A program made the position numbers and the translations under genes. The notes under the pieces were generated by a model, which saw nothing but the letters and a program-made list of their open reading frames with translations, made no database searches and was not told where the DNA came from. A stretch of DNA of 64,000 nucleotides, from positions 262,001 through 326,000 of the forward strand of contig JAFECG010000027.1 in assembly GCA_018242215.1 (NCBI GenBank), read 5' to 3'. Origin of the DNA: Pseudomonadota bacterium. GTDB taxonomy: Bacteria; Pseudomonadota; Alphaproteobacteria; Rhizobiales; Hyphomicrobiaceae. Shown here one piece after another: positions 54,133 to 63,584 of the stretch. Position 1 is the stretch's first letter, and the number at the start of each line of letters is the position of its first letter.

Positions 54133-55899
54133 ATGTCGGCGGATAGTCAGAGGTATCACCACGGGCGTCGCTGGAGGGGGAACCGGGCCTTGAGCCTCAA
54201 TGTTACGGAACGGCTGAAAATCCGCTCGCTATCGGTCGAGCGCCTGCGCCGCCGCGCCGTGACGCTGACCCTCTCCTCGCCGCTTCTGAGGTGGCGCTAT
54301 GCCGGTAATGGCGCCGATCAAATCCTGATCGTCCCGCAAGAGCTGCGTGCCGCCGATCCAAGCTTCTGGACCGAAGTCGCGCATGGCCACTTCGGACTCG
54401 CTTCACAGATCGCCGATCTCAAGGGCGCGTCCGCATTTCGCATCACGCCCCCGAGCGTCGCCTGGGAACGTGAGCTTCATGGCTTTGGCTGGCTCCGGCA
54501 CCTCGCAGCGACCGAAGAGGAGGAGGCGGCAGCAACTGCGCGCGATCTGGTGCTCGAATGGATTGCACTCAAAAAGCTGTCGCACGGCGTCGCATTCGAG
54601 CCCGAGGTGATCGCACGACGTTTGATTTCGTGGATCTCGCAAGCCAACATGCTGCTCGAGGATCTCGACGCCCGCGCCTATACTCAGATCCTGTCCAGTA
54701 TCGGCCAGCAGATTGTTGCACTCCGAACGACGTGGCGAAACGCGCCGGATGGCGTGCCACGCATGGTCTCGCTCATCGCGCTCGTTCTCTCGGGCCTTGC
54801 CGTGTCCGGGCACGACCGCCAGTTGAAGGAGGCGGAAGCGGCGCTCGTCTTCGAGTTAAAGCGGCAAATTCTTGAGGATGGCGGCCACGTCAGTCGCAGC
54901 GCCAGTGTCCTATCGGATCTGATCCTCGATCTGCTGCCGCTTGGCCAGTGCTTCGGGTCGCGGACGCTCGTCGCGCCAGACGAGATCAATGATGTTATCA
55001 GGAAGTCGCTGAGGTTTCTGCGGTTCATGCGGCTCGGCGACGGCATGCTTGCCCGCTTCAATGGTGTGAGCACAGGTTCACCGGCCGCACTCGCGACCGT
55101 CCTTGGCTATTCGGGCGGCGAATTCGATCTCATGCCGATCGCCCGGCATTCGGGCTATGCGCGTCTTGAACGCGACAAGACAATCGTGCTGGCAGATATT
55201 GGCTCGCCGCCGCCGCTCGAGCTTTCAACCGAAGCCCAGGCTGGCGCACTCTCATTCGAAATGACGGTGGGGCGCTATTTGATGTTTGCCAACGGCGGGT
55301 TTCCCGGCCCGGCGGACCGCGACTGGGATTCGGTCGCGCGCGCGACGGCAAGCCACAACACGCTGTGCCTTGCAGAAACATCTTCGGCTCGTCTCATTCG
55401 CAACGAACGGCTCGAATCGATGGTTGATGGCCTGCCGATCCGCGGGCCCGATACGGTCGTCGCAGAATTTGTCGATGGCGCGAACCAGGCTGAACTCAGC
55501 GCCAGCCACGACGGCTATCTGAAGCGCTTCGGCTTGATCTACAGCCGGCATCTGGCGCTGTCGAACGCAGGCGACAGGCTGGACGGCATCGACACGCTCG
55601 CGCCTCCGAACGGGACACTGCGCCTGAAACAGGATCTGCCGTACGCCATTCACTTCCATCTCCATCCCGATTGCCGCTGCCAACCGGCCGGACACGGCAC
55701 ATGCCGGATCACGCTTCCCGACGGCAAGGCATGGCTGTTCAACGCCGACGACACGGCCGAATTGTCGATCGAAGAAAGTCTATATTTCGTCGACAGTGCC
55801 GGACCTCGCCCCAGCCTGCAGATCGTGCTCCGCGGGACGACGTTCGGCGAAACATCCGTTCACTGGTCGGTCCGCGCCGAACCGGCGAACCTCGGCTGA
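54133..55899 (+). CDS. Heparinase II/III family protein
   Basis: This protein of about 588 residues belongs to the heparinase II/III-like family, which includes alginate and uronic-acid polysaccharide lyases. The N-terminal two-thirds is an alpha-helical toroid-like domain (LVLEWIALKKLSHGVAFEPE, QILEDGGHVSRSASVLSDLI). The C-terminal part is beta-rich with SHNTLCLAETSSA and SHDGYLKRFGLIYSRHLAL, family signatures. No signal peptide is visible. Its position between rsmB and purH is common in alphaproteobacteria, where the biological substrate is not established. Confidence 0.84.
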   Translation: MSADSQRYHHGRRWRGNRALSLNVTERLKIRSLSVERLRRRAVTLTLSSPLLRWRYAGNGADQILIVPQELRAADPSFWTEVAHGHFGLASQIADLKGASAFRITPPSVAWERELHGFGWLRHLAATEEEEAAATARDLVLEWIALKKLSHGVAFEPEVIARRLISWISQANMLLEDLDARAYTQILSSIGQQIVALRTTWRNAPDGVPRMVSLIALVLSGLAVSGHDRQLKEAEAALVFELKRQILEDGGHVSRSASVLSDLILDLLPLGQCFGSRTLVAPDEINDVIRKSLRFLRFMRLGDGMLARFNGVSTGSPAALATVLGYSGGEFDLMPIARHSGYARLERDKTIVLADIGSPPPLELSTEAQAGALSFEMTVGRYLMFANGGFPGPADRDWDSVARATASHNTLCLAETSSARLIRNERLESMVDGLPIRGPDTVVAEFVDGANQAELSASHDGYLKRFGLIYSRHLALSNAGDRLDGIDTLAPPNGTLRLKQDLPYAIHFHLHPDCRCQPAGHGTCRITLPDGKAWLFNADDTAELSIEESLYFVDSAGPRPSLQIVLRGTTFGETSVHWSVRAEPANLG

Positions 55900-56009
55900 G
55901 CCATTGTTGATCAAGTGCTTGCGCGTCACAATCGCGCGTTCGTCTCTGGGTGGGATGGCCTTGCCCGGCGCGCCGTGATAACCGCCACTCCGAAAAAGCT
56001 GGGGTGAAC

Positions 56010-57593
56010 ATGGCCGACCAACGCATACGCCGGGCTCTGCTCTCGGTCTCCGACAAAACCGGGCTCATCGCATTCGCGAGCGCACTGAAAGCGCGCGGCA
56101 TCGAACTGGTCTCGACCGGGGGCACGGCTGCGGCGCTGAAGGTCGCGAACCTCGACGTCATGGACGTCTCCGAGCTGACGGGCTTCCCCGAAATGATGGA
56201 CGGCCGCGTTAAGACACTGCACCCGAAGGTTCATGGCGGTCTTCTCGCCATTCGTGGCAACGACGTCCACGAGGCCGCAGCACGCGAGCACGGAATCCTG
56301 CCGATCGATCTTTTGGTCGTGAACCTTTATCCCTTCGAGGCGACCGTCGCGAAGGGAGCCGCCTACGACGACTGCGTCGAGAATATCGACGTCGGCGGCC
56401 CGGCGATGATCCGAGGCGCCGCCAAGAACCACGATAGCGTCACGGTCGTGGTCGAACCGTCCGACTACGATCTGGTGCTCGCCGAGATCACCGCCAACGA
56501 CGGCGCGACGACGCTCCCCTTGCGCAAAGCACTCGCGGCGAAGGCCTTTGCCCGCACCGCTGCGTACGACGCCGCAATCAGCAACTGGTTCGCGCGCGAG
56601 CTTGGCACGAGCGCACCCGAATGGCGGGCCGTTGGCGGCCATCTCAGCCAAGAGCTTCGCTACGGCGAGAATGCACATCAGACGGCGGCACTTTACCTCT
56701 CCGCCGAGCCACGCATCGGCGTCGCGACGGCGAAGCAGCTTCAGGGCAAGGAACTCTCCTACAACAACATCAACGACACCGACGCCGCCTTCGAACTTGT
56801 CTCCGAGTTCGATCCGCAGCGCCCCGCGGTCGCCATCATCAAACATGCGAACCCCTGCGGCGTAGCGGTCAAGTCGTCTCTCGCCGAAGCCTACCGCCAG
56901 GCGCTCGCCTGCGATCCGGTGAGCGCCTTCGGGGGGATCATCGCGCTCAACCAGGTGATCGACGCCGAAACAGCCAAAGAGATGACGAAGATCTTCACCG
57001 AGGTCGTCATCGCGCCCAACGCGACGGATGAAGCGAAGGCCATCTTCGCTGCCAAGAAGAACCTGCGCCTGCTCGTGACGGGCGGCCTCGCGGATTCGCG
57101 CGCCCCCGGCCTGAACTTCAGATCGGTCGCCGGTGGCTTCCTCGTACAATCGCGTGATGCCAGCAACGCCGACGATCTCGATTTGAAAGTCGTGACCAAG
57201 CGCACGCCGACGGACGCCGAGCTTAAAGATCTTCGCTTCGCCTTCAAGGTCGCCAAGCACGTCAAGTCGAATGCGATCGTCTATGCGAAGAACGAAGCGA
57301 CGGTTGGGGTCGGGGCGGGCCAGATGAGCCGGGTCGAGTCGTCCCGCATCGCCGCCTGGAAAGCCGCCGAAGCCGCAAAAGCGCTCGGCCTCGACGAATC
57401 CCTCACAATCGGGTCGGTCGTCGCCTCCGATGCGTTCTTCCCGTTTCCCGATGGCTTGATCACCGCCGCAGAAGCTGGCATCACGGCGGTTATCCAGCCC
57501 GGCGGCGCGATGCGTGACGAGGACGTCATCAAGGCCGCCGACGAGCGTGGCTTAGCGATGGTATTCACCGGCGTTCGACACTTCCGCCATTGA
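56010..57593 (+). CDS. purH: Bifunctional AICAR transformylase/IMP cyclohydrolase PurH
   Basis: This 527-residue enzyme performs the last two steps of IMP synthesis. The N-terminal cyclohydrolase has [20 protein letters not shown] and [16 protein letters not shown]. The C-terminal transformylase has [14 protein letters not shown], the catalytic [10 protein letters not shown] and [11 protein letters not shown] chose ATG at 56010 (MADQRIRR) with GGGGTGAAC upstream. Downstream it is convergent with the MFS gene, 6 bp apart. The 110-bp gap before it shows no recognisable ZTP riboswitch. Confidence 0.96.
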   Translation: MADQRIRRALLSVSDKTGLIAFASALKARGIELVSTGGTAAALKVANLDVMDVSELTGFPEMMDGRVKTLHPKVHGGLLAIRGNDVHEAAAREHGILPIDLLVVNLYPFEATVAKGAAYDDCVENIDVGGPAMIRGAAKNHDSVTVVVEPSDYDLVLAEITANDGATTLPLRKALAAKAFARTAAYDAAISNWFARELGTSAPEWRAVGGHLSQELRYGENAHQTAALYLSAEPRIGVATAKQLQGKELSYNNINDTDAAFELVSEFDPQRPAVAIIKHANPCGVAVKSSLAEAYRQALACDPVSAFGGIIALNQVIDAETAKEMTKIFTEVVIAPNATDEAKAIFAAKKNLRLLVTGGLADSRAPGLNFRSVAGGFLVQSRDASNADDLDLKVVTKRTPTDAELKDLRFAFKVAKHVKSNAIVYAKNEATVGVGAGQMSRVESSRIAAWKAAEAAKALGLDESLTIGSVVASDAFFPFPDGLITAAEAGITAVIQPGGAMRDEDVIKAADERGLAMVFTGVRHFRH

Positions 57594-57599
57594 GCGGCT

Positions 57600-59057
57600 T
57601 CACCGCGCCGGATGCGTCCGGACGAACAGCATCATTACGACGCCCACCGCCAGAAACGCCAAAACGGCCGACATGCCGATGCGCTGGCTCCCTGTCTCCT
57701 GCGTAATCAACGCCACGAAGAACGGCGCAAGAAACGCCGTGACTTTGCCTGAGAACGCAAACAGCCCGAAATACTGCGTGATCTTATCGGCCGGCGCGAT
57801 CCGCGCGAGCAGCGACCGGCTTGCCGCCTGTACCGGGGCGGAAACGATGCCGACCAGGATCGCAAATGCCAGAAAAGCTTGCTCGCCGATGGCCGAGAAC
57901 GGCTTCGAACCGGCCGCTTTCTCCGCAACGACGGTCGTGAATAAAATGTGTGTCTTGTCGACCGACAGAATTCCGATCGCGCCAACGATCAATGCGAGCA
58001 ACGCAAGAATGATCACCGCCTTCGGCCCGATGCTATCGTCGAGCCACCCGCCAAAGAGCGCGCCGAACGCTCCGACCAGCGTCAGAATGATGCCGAAAAT
58101 GCCGAGTTCGAGCGGACCCCAGCCGAATACCGAAGCCCCGTAAATGCCGCCGAACGCGAAGATCGCAGACAGGCCATCGGTAAAAAGCATCCGCGCGACA
58201 AGAAAGATCAACAGGCTCGGCAGCGACGGAAGCGACTTGATCGTATCCCAAAGCTCGGCGGCCGCCGAACGCTCGGGATGTGCGCTTGTCGGTCGATGCC
58301 GGTCCGGAACGAAGAGAAAGAACGGAATGATGAAAATCACGAACCAGACAGCGGCAAACGGGCCGGTGATGCGATCGCTCTGATGCGTCGCGCTGTCGAG
58401 CGTGAGCAGCGGATGAAGCCCGAGCAGCGTTTTGGTTTCGCCCGGTATCGGAACCAGCAGCCCAGCGACTAGAGCGAGGCTGACGAGACCGCCGAAATAT
58501 CCGACGGCCCACCCGGTTCCCGAAAGGCGGCCTAGCTCCTCGCGCGGAACGAGCCCCGTCATGATCGCATTCGAAAAGACGCTCATCAGCTCGGCGGCAA
58601 GTGTCGCCGCAACGAAGCCGCCGAGCACGATGAGGATCGTCGTCATGCTCGCATCCGGCGTCCCAAGCCAAAGGGTCGTAAGCCCAGCGAGGAAGAGCAA
58701 CGAAAGCGCACCCATCCAGGGTTTGCGCGATCCGCGCCCGTCGGCCGCGGCGCCAAGAAGTGGACTGAGAACGGCGATCAGCAGACCAGCGACTGCCGCA
58801 GCGTAGCCCCAGAGCGATTGTCCGCAGGCCGCCTTCGCGCTGCCTTCAGCGAGCATCGATCCGCAGACAGAATTCTGAACGACGGCATTGGCGAAATAGG
58901 GACCGAACAGAAACGTCTGGACCAACGTATAATGCGGTTGCACGGACCAGTCGTAGAGCATCCACGAAACACGGGCGCGAAGCGGCGCACGCGTCACCAC
59001 GCCGCCGTCCACCGTCGCAGCCTGATCGGCGCCGCCGCCGATATCCAAAGTCGACAT
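57600..59057 (-). CDS. MFS transporter, UMF1/Atg22-like
   Basis: This 485-residue membrane protein has about twelve transmembrane helices. The N-terminal [20 protein letters not shown] is typical of the UMF1 (Atg22-like) branch, as is the loop [20 protein letters not shown]. The family in yeast exports amino acids from the vacuole; bacterial members have no clear substrate. It is a single gene convergent with purH and lies 31 bp before the end of the TPM operon on the same strand. Confidence 0.86.
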   Translation of the reverse strand: MSTLDIGGGADQAATVDGGVVTRAPLRARVSWMLYDWSVQPHYTLVQTFLFGPYFANAVVQNSVCGSMLAEGSAKAACGQSLWGYAAAVAGLLIAVLSPLLGAAADGRGSRKPWMGALSLLFLAGLTTLWLGTPDASMTTILIVLGGFVAATLAAELMSVFSNAIMTGLVPREELGRLSGTGWAVGYFGGLVSLALVAGLLVPIPGETKTLLGLHPLLTLDSATHQSDRITGPFAAVWFVIFIIPFFLFVPDRHRPTSAHPERSAAAELWDTIKSLPSLPSLLIFLVARMLFTDGLSAIFAFGGIYGASVFGWGPLELGIFGIILTLVGAFGALFGGWLDDSIGPKAVIILALLALIVGAIGILSVDKTHILFTTVVAEKAAGSKPFSAIGEQAFLAFAILVGIVSAPVQAASRSLLARIAPADKITQYFGLFAFSGKVTAFLAPFFVALITQETGSQRIGMSAVLAFLAVGVVMMLFVRTHPAR

Positions 59058-59088
59058 CTATCCCCCTTTTTCCCGTCGCATCGGACAG

Positions 59089-59709
59089 TCAGGTGCGCAA
59101 CACGATCAAGTGATCGGGCAGCTCGTTCGGATCGACGGCACCCGGCGGAAAGTGCTGCGCGAGAAGCTCGCCAATGCGCGCGATCGCCCGCTCGAAACCC
59201 TCGACCGGTCGACCGGCAGTGATCTCGGCAGTGAATTCATCGACGATTTTCTGCCACGTGCCTTTCTCGACACGCGCGTCGATCCCACTGTCGGCGATGA
59301 TCTCGACGCGCTTCTCAGCAACCGACACGAAAATCAAGACCCCAGTTCGTCCGGTCGTCGTGTGCAGGTTCTGAGCAAGAAATTGCTCGGCCGCTCGGCG
59401 CCGTGTGTTGGCTTTCAGGATAGTTTTTGGAACGAGCGACATCCGGATCTTCGGATGCCACGCAAGTGCCAAGAGCGCGAGAAACACCAGCAACTGGATA
59501 AGAAAGATCCATTGCACCTTCATCCACGTGAAATGGATCAGCGGCCACGGGATGATCAGCGCCAGCAGCGCCGCCCACATGAAGGGAACGTGCTGATAGC
59601 GGCTGCTTTGATCCGCAACGACGGCGACGATCTCGCCCGCGGTGTTGCGCTCCGCCTTCGTGATGGCCGCGGAGATCCGTTCGGCGTCGTTGGCGCTGAT
59701 GAAGGTCAT
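59089..59709 (-). CDS. TPM-domain membrane protein
   Basis: This 206-residue protein has an N-terminal TPM-like stretch (NDAERISAAITKAERNTAGE), two adjacent membrane helices (PFMWAALLALIIPWPLIHF and WIFLIQLLVFLALLALAW) and a C-terminal domain (TGVLIFVSVAEKRVEIIADS). TPM domains are also called phosphatase-like or photosystem-repair domains. It is the third gene of the lemA-TPM-TPM operon. Confidence 0.84.
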   Translation of the reverse strand: MTFISANDAERISAAITKAERNTAGEIVAVVADQSSRYQHVPFMWAALLALIIPWPLIHFTWMKVQWIFLIQLLVFLALLALAWHPKIRMSLVPKTILKANTRRRAAEQFLAQNLHTTTGRTGVLIFVSVAEKRVEIIADSGIDARVEKGTWQKIVDEFTAEITAGRPVEGFERAIARIGELLAQHFPPGAVDPNELPDHLIVLRT

Positions 59710-59746
59710 CTTGCAGGATCACTCGTTTGCTTTGCTATCATCCTGG

Positions 59747-60592
59747 CTACCAGCTCCCTGAAGCGCCGCCACCGCCGAAGTCGCCGCCGCCACCCGACCA
59801 GCCGCCACCGCTATCGCCGCCTCCAGACCAGCCGCCGCTGCCGCCCCAACCTCCCGATCCGCCTGGAATGAAGACGATCCCGCCCGGACGACGGCGCGCA
59901 CCCGGAACGCCGGAACGCATGGCCTGCGCATTGCGATAATTCACCCAGATGATGAAGGCGACGATCAGGAAAAAGATGACCAGATGGATCATCGCGGTAG
60001 GATCGTTTTCGGGCGATCGCGCCCCCGCAGCACGCTGTTTCACCTCGTCGGCATCGCCAAGAAGCACCGCTTTGATATCGCGCACGCCATCCTTGATGCC
60101 GTCGGCATAGTCTCCGCGCCGGAATTTCGGAAGAATCGCATTCTGAATGATGAGCGCCGCCATCGTGTCGGTCATGAACGGCTCGAGCCGGCGGCCAACC
60201 TCGATGCGGACCTTGTGATCGTTCGGCGCGACGATCAGAAGAATGCCGTTGTCCTTGCCCTTCTGTCCGATCCTCCATTTTCGTGCGAGGCCGATCCCAT
60301 AATCCTCGATCGAATAGCCTTGCAGCGACTTGACGGTGACGACGGCAAGCTGATCGGTCGACGTCGCCTCGAGAGATGCCAGATCTTTTTCAATGTCGGC
60401 TTTTTCCGCTTGCGTCAGCAGGCCGGCGTCATCGGTGACGCGTCCTGCGAGTTCCGGATAAACCGGATCCGCATGGACAGGAACCGAGAACGCCGCGAGA
60501 GCAATGCTCCAGGAAGCCAGAAGCAACCGCAGCAACGCTCGTTGACCGCTGCGCGAGATCGAAGACCGAGTGGCAGTCAGAGCGCCAGCCAT
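59747..60592 (-). CDS. TPM-domain (YgcG-like) secreted membrane protein
   Basis: This 281-residue protein has a signal sequence (LLRLLLASWSIALAAFSVPV) and a TPM domain starting at YPELAGRVTDDAGLLTQAEK, with KWRIGQKGKDNGILLIVAPN and VRIEVGRRLEPFMTD. A membrane helix (MIHLVIFFLIVAFIIWVNY) follows. The tail is glycine-, serine- and tryptophan-rich (GSGGWSGGGDSGGGWSGGGG). This domain order is the YgcG type. It lies between lemA and the second TPM gene. Confidence 0.88.
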   Translation of the reverse strand: MAGALTATRSSISRSGQRALLRLLLASWSIALAAFSVPVHADPVYPELAGRVTDDAGLLTQAEKADIEKDLASLEATSTDQLAVVTVKSLQGYSIEDYGIGLARKWRIGQKGKDNGILLIVAPNDHKVRIEVGRRLEPFMTDTMAALIIQNAILPKFRRGDYADGIKDGVRDIKAVLLGDADEVKQRAAGARSPENDPTAMIHLVIFFLIVAFIIWVNYRNAQAMRSGVPGARRRPGGIVFIPGGSGGWGGSGGWSGGGDSGGGWSGGGGDFGGGGASGSW

Positions 60593-60629
60593 CGGATCGG
60601 CTCCTCGAAAAGGTTGCTTGGCCTCAAAC

Positions 60630-61244
60630 CTAAGGCTTGCTGAAATCGACCTTCGGCACTTTCTGTTCTTCCGGCGTAATGTCGAACGTCGCCATCTCTT
60701 TGGCTTGCGGATAGAGCGCCATCTTCCAGAGCCGGCCGGGGAACGTCGTAATCTCGGTATTATAGGCTTGCACCGCCTTGATGTAATCGCGCCGCGCGAT
60801 CGCGATACGGTTTTCGGTTCCCGCGAGCTCGCTTTGCAGCGCTAGAAAGTTCTGACCCGATTTGATGTCAGGATAGCGCTCGACGACGGCCATCAGCCGC
60901 CCGAGTGCGCCGGAAAGCGTCGCCTGCGCGTCCTGGAATTTCTTCATCGCATCCGGGTTTGTGAGAATATCCGGCGGCAATTGAATGTTCGTCGTCTGCT
61001 CGCGCGCTTTCGTGACTTCCGTCAGAACGCTCTTTTCCTGATCCGCAAAGCCTTTCACGGTCTCGACGAGATTGGGAATGAGATCGGAGCGCCGCTTGTA
61101 CTGGTTAAGTACCTCACTCCAGGCAGCCTTCGCCTGCTGCTCATAGGAAGGGATCGTATTGATCCCACAGCCAGCCATCGATAGGGCCGCAACGATGACG
61201 GCGAGAAAAGCGATCGGACGAACGATGAGAGGTCTAGCGATCAT
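60630..61244 (-). CDS. lemA: LemA family protein
   Basis: This 204-residue protein has an N-terminal lipoprotein-like signal (IAFLAVIVAALSMAGC, Cys26) and the LemA helical bundle: WSEVLNQYKRRSDLIPNLVE, TVKGFADQEKSVLTEVTKAR and FLALQSELAGTENRIAIARR. LemA proteins are membrane-anchored helical proteins of unclear function usually encoded with TPM-domain proteins, as here. It is the first gene of the three-gene operon. Confidence 0.92.
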   Translation of the reverse strand: MIARPLIVRPIAFLAVIVAALSMAGCGINTIPSYEQQAKAAWSEVLNQYKRRSDLIPNLVETVKGFADQEKSVLTEVTKAREQTTNIQLPPDILTNPDAMKKFQDAQATLSGALGRLMAVVERYPDIKSGQNFLALQSELAGTENRIAIARRDYIKAVQAYNTEITTFPGRLWKMALYPQAKEMATFDITPEEQKVPKVDFSKP

Positions 61245-61714
61245 GGCGTGCGCGGTCCTCGTTTTCTAAACCGAACGGATTGAGTGCCGGAGACGAATGG
61301 GTGCAGGCTCTAAGTCGAATAGGCGCCTGTGGTATGATGTTCTTTGATGGCGTTCAAGCGACGTGCCGCCGACTTCAACGCCAACGAATATGAAAACTCG
61401 TTCGCGTGAAAGGGCCAGGACGCATTCGAACGACCTGACCCTCGAGAGACCGTCCGTCGTCGTTCCATCATATCCGCGATACGGAGGGTCGGTTACCGAC
61501 TGGACAAGTACGAAGCCCATTGCCGCAGCGACGCATTATTCGCGGCGCCGCCAGCCTATCTCCTTCCCCAACCTGAGAAATTAGGGCCGCGAACGGCGTC
61601 TGCCAGCCATGCGCAATCGAGCGCAACGGATTGAAAGGAGGCCTCTGGAGACCAACCTTAGAAACGCCGGCGGTCGCGAAATCGCGATGAGAACTATTTT
61701 TAAGGAGCTTAAAA
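61245..61714. other. 470-bp intergenic region without a recognisable gene
   Basis: The gap separates the divergent lemA operon and the Gly-rich gene. Short frames on both strands have no ribosome site or family resemblance. The right end has AAGGAGC before 61715. I see no strong repeat, hairpin or RNA. Confidence 0.4.
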
Positions 61715-62086
61715 ATGGAAAAATGGAAGAAAGCGCTGACCGGCGCGCTAGCAGCGCTAGCGGTCGTCAGCTTCGCCGCCGGTGCTGAAGCCCGCGGTGG
61801 CGGCGGTGGCGGTGGCGGCTTCAGCGGTGGCGGCCACGTGGGTGGTTTTGGCGGCGGCTTCGGCGGCGGCCACATGGGCGGCTTCGGTGGTCATATGGGC
61901 GGCGGCAGCTTCCACGGCGGCGGTCACGTAGGCCATGTCGGGGGCCATGGTGCTCACTTTGCCCACGGTCATTTCCGTCGCGGCCACGGGTTCTATCCCT
62001 ATTACGCGTACGGATATGATTACAGCTGTGACGGCTATTATTACCGCCGCAATCATCCTTACTGCTATGACTACGGCTACTTCTGA
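61715..62086 (+). CDS. Secreted Gly/His-rich protein
   Basis: The 123-residue product has a signal peptide (ALTGALAALAVVSFAAGAEA). A glycine/histidine repeat region (GGGGGGGGFSGGGHVGGFGG) and a Tyr-rich C-terminus with two cysteines (YSCDGYYYRRNHPYCYDY) follow. AAGGAGC precedes the ATG at the right distance. It may be an envelope or surface protein able to bind metal through its histidines, but no function is known. The low-complexity repeat makes homology searches unreliable. Confidence 0.72.
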   Translation: MEKWKKALTGALAALAVVSFAAGAEARGGGGGGGGFSGGGHVGGFGGGFGGGHMGGFGGHMGGGSFHGGGHVGHVGGHGAHFAHGHFRRGHGFYPYYAYGYDYSCDGYYYRRNHPYCYDYGYF

Positions 62087-62160
62087 TCGTCGTGCGATGC
62101 CGGCCCCACTCGGGGCCGGTTTCGTGGTGAGCGCTGAACGTCTTCCCTGGCAATCCCAAA

Positions 62161-62346
62161 CTAAAGGCGGGGAGAAGAGATCACGAGATCAGCATTTTCA
62201 TGCGCGGTCAAAAGATGGGCGCGCGTGATAAACGAGATATCGAGATGAAGGGGGGTAGCAGCCATAACCGCTGGAATACTGAAGATGAGGGCCACCAGTA
62301 TTCCGCATGCGAGTGCCGCCTGGAGAAACTGCACGAAGCGTTTCAC
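62161..62346 (-). CDS. Small single-span or secreted protein, 61 residues
   Basis: GTG at 62346 follows AAAAGGTG. The product begins with a hydrophobic segment (FLQAALACGILVALIFSIPA) that could be a signal peptide cleaved at VMAA or a membrane anchor. A short polar tail of about 30 residues with two histidines follows. No family is recognised. Its ribosome site and plausible topology support it, but the short length keeps this uncertain. Confidence 0.5.
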   Translation of the reverse strand: MKRFVQFLQAALACGILVALIFSIPAVMAATPLHLDISFITRAHLLTAHENADLVISSPRL

Positions 62347-62479
62347 GTGAGTTGCACCTTTTCAAACGCCTTTCAGACAAGGCAGGTGCATTTATCTTCC
62401 TTCGCTATGGCGGCAACGAGTCTCAAGCACGGCGGGGCTGAGAAAGAATTACGGCGCCGCGTGGGCGCCGTATCGATGC

Positions 62480-62686
62480 TTACCAATACCGGCAATGGCG
62501 GTGACCATGGCTCCACCAGCAACGATGATGATGCCAATGGCGATAGCCGACATGCACTGTCGCTGAGCCGTCTGAAGAAAGCAGCTTGAGTGCGTGAATA
62601 TCGCTGTTGACCGTCGCCGCGTTGCCGAGCCCCGCGCCGAAAATCATCACCGCGGCCGTGACGGCTATTCCCAACGTCGTTTTCAT
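62480..62686 (-). CDS. Small secreted His/Trp-rich protein, 68 residues
   Basis: ATG at 62686 follows GGGGAGAC. A signal peptide (LGIAVTAAVMIFGAGLGNAA) precedes a mature part ending in a His/Trp/Arg cluster (HVGYRHWHHHRCWWSHGHRH). Two cysteines and many histidines suggest metal binding, but this is only composition. It shares the minus strand with the 61-residue gene 133 bp downstream. Confidence 0.65.
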   Translation of the reverse strand: MKTTLGIAVTAAVMIFGAGLGNAATVNSDIHALKLLSSDGSATVHVGYRHWHHHRCWWSHGHRHCRYW

Positions 62687-63327
62687 GTGATGTCTCCCCT
62701 GGTTTGCGAGCGTCGATCAGACGCCAAGTGAGGAGCTACCTATAGCTGCGCGTTGCCCATGGCCGTCCATACGGATTCGTAAGGGCCGGATCCCGGACAA
62801 ATGCGTTGTCGGAGTGTGGCCGCGCCGCTTCGCGCGGAGCCTCCTAGTTGGTCCTGCTTCAGCCGTAATCCCGAGACTTAGTCGATGCTCATCGCGAAAC
62901 CACGCGCAATGAACAACGGAGAAGCGCCCAAGGGGGCATTTCTCCGTGCCCCTCCGCGCGCTCGGGGGTAAGCGCGGAGGGGTGTTGTTGCGTTACGGTT
63001 CAGAAGTCAGCACGACCCTCGTGCTTGACGATTGGTGCGGTATCATTCTGCAATTCGGTTCCGAGTGCGCTAGAGCCTGGAATGGGTGAGCAAGCGGCCG
63101 ACCGGACATCAATAGTGTTGGCCGACGGGTATGCGACATAGCGCTGCGAAGGATTTTCCTTTGACGACAGCGCGGCGAACCAGAGAGAGGAATGGTGATT
63201 GCTGCGTACCGGCATTTAGGCCGGCAGAATCCGAAAAATTTGAAAAACCCGGCCGCACGCCCAATGAGGCGCAGCACATTGCCGGCGCGAGCCTGTTTCT
63301 GTGGGGATGCCAGAAAGCCTGATGTCC
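62687..63327. other. 641-bp intergenic region with tandem hairpins
   Basis: The stretch lies between the His-rich gene and tRNA-Gly. A tandem hairpin pair at 62916-62982 is described separately. A 158-codon minus-strand frame crosses the tRNA and is not a gene. The part 62990-63320 shows nothing I can name. Confidence 0.45.
62916..62982. ncRNA. Second tandem-hairpin element with a G-rich loop
   Basis: ACGGAGAA (62916-62923) pairs with TTCTCCGT (62940-62947), with inner GCGCCC/GGGGGC pairing except for one mismatch. One base later CCCCTCCGCGC (62949-62959) pairs perfectly with GCGCGGAGGGG (62972-62982), with loop GCTCGGGGGTAA. The loop and stem edge share GGGGGTAAGC with the hairpin at 14529-14557. 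It could be a small RNA or a double terminator; the strand is not settled. Confidence 0.38.
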
Positions 63328-63402
<75 letters not shown>

Positions 63403-63584
63403 ATGTCCAGAAGCTTGCGCCGCCTTGCGGCGGCGGAAGATCCGCCTTATGGCGCAAGTGCCGAGGCAATGCAAGTGCCTCCTCTTGAGGCAGTCAAAAA
63501 GCCCCCACGCACCCATATATACAGATCATCCGTCGGAGTTTGCGCCCTTCGGCAGATCGATCGACACGGAGAAAGCGTCGCGCC

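Noticed and set aside
55900-56009. Possible ZTP riboswitch before purH
   Set aside because: The gap is only 110 bp and I could not find the conserved ZTP-aptamer elements.
55926-57260. 444-codon minus-strand open frame
   Set aside because: It is antisense to purH; the apparent length reflects GC-rich third positions.
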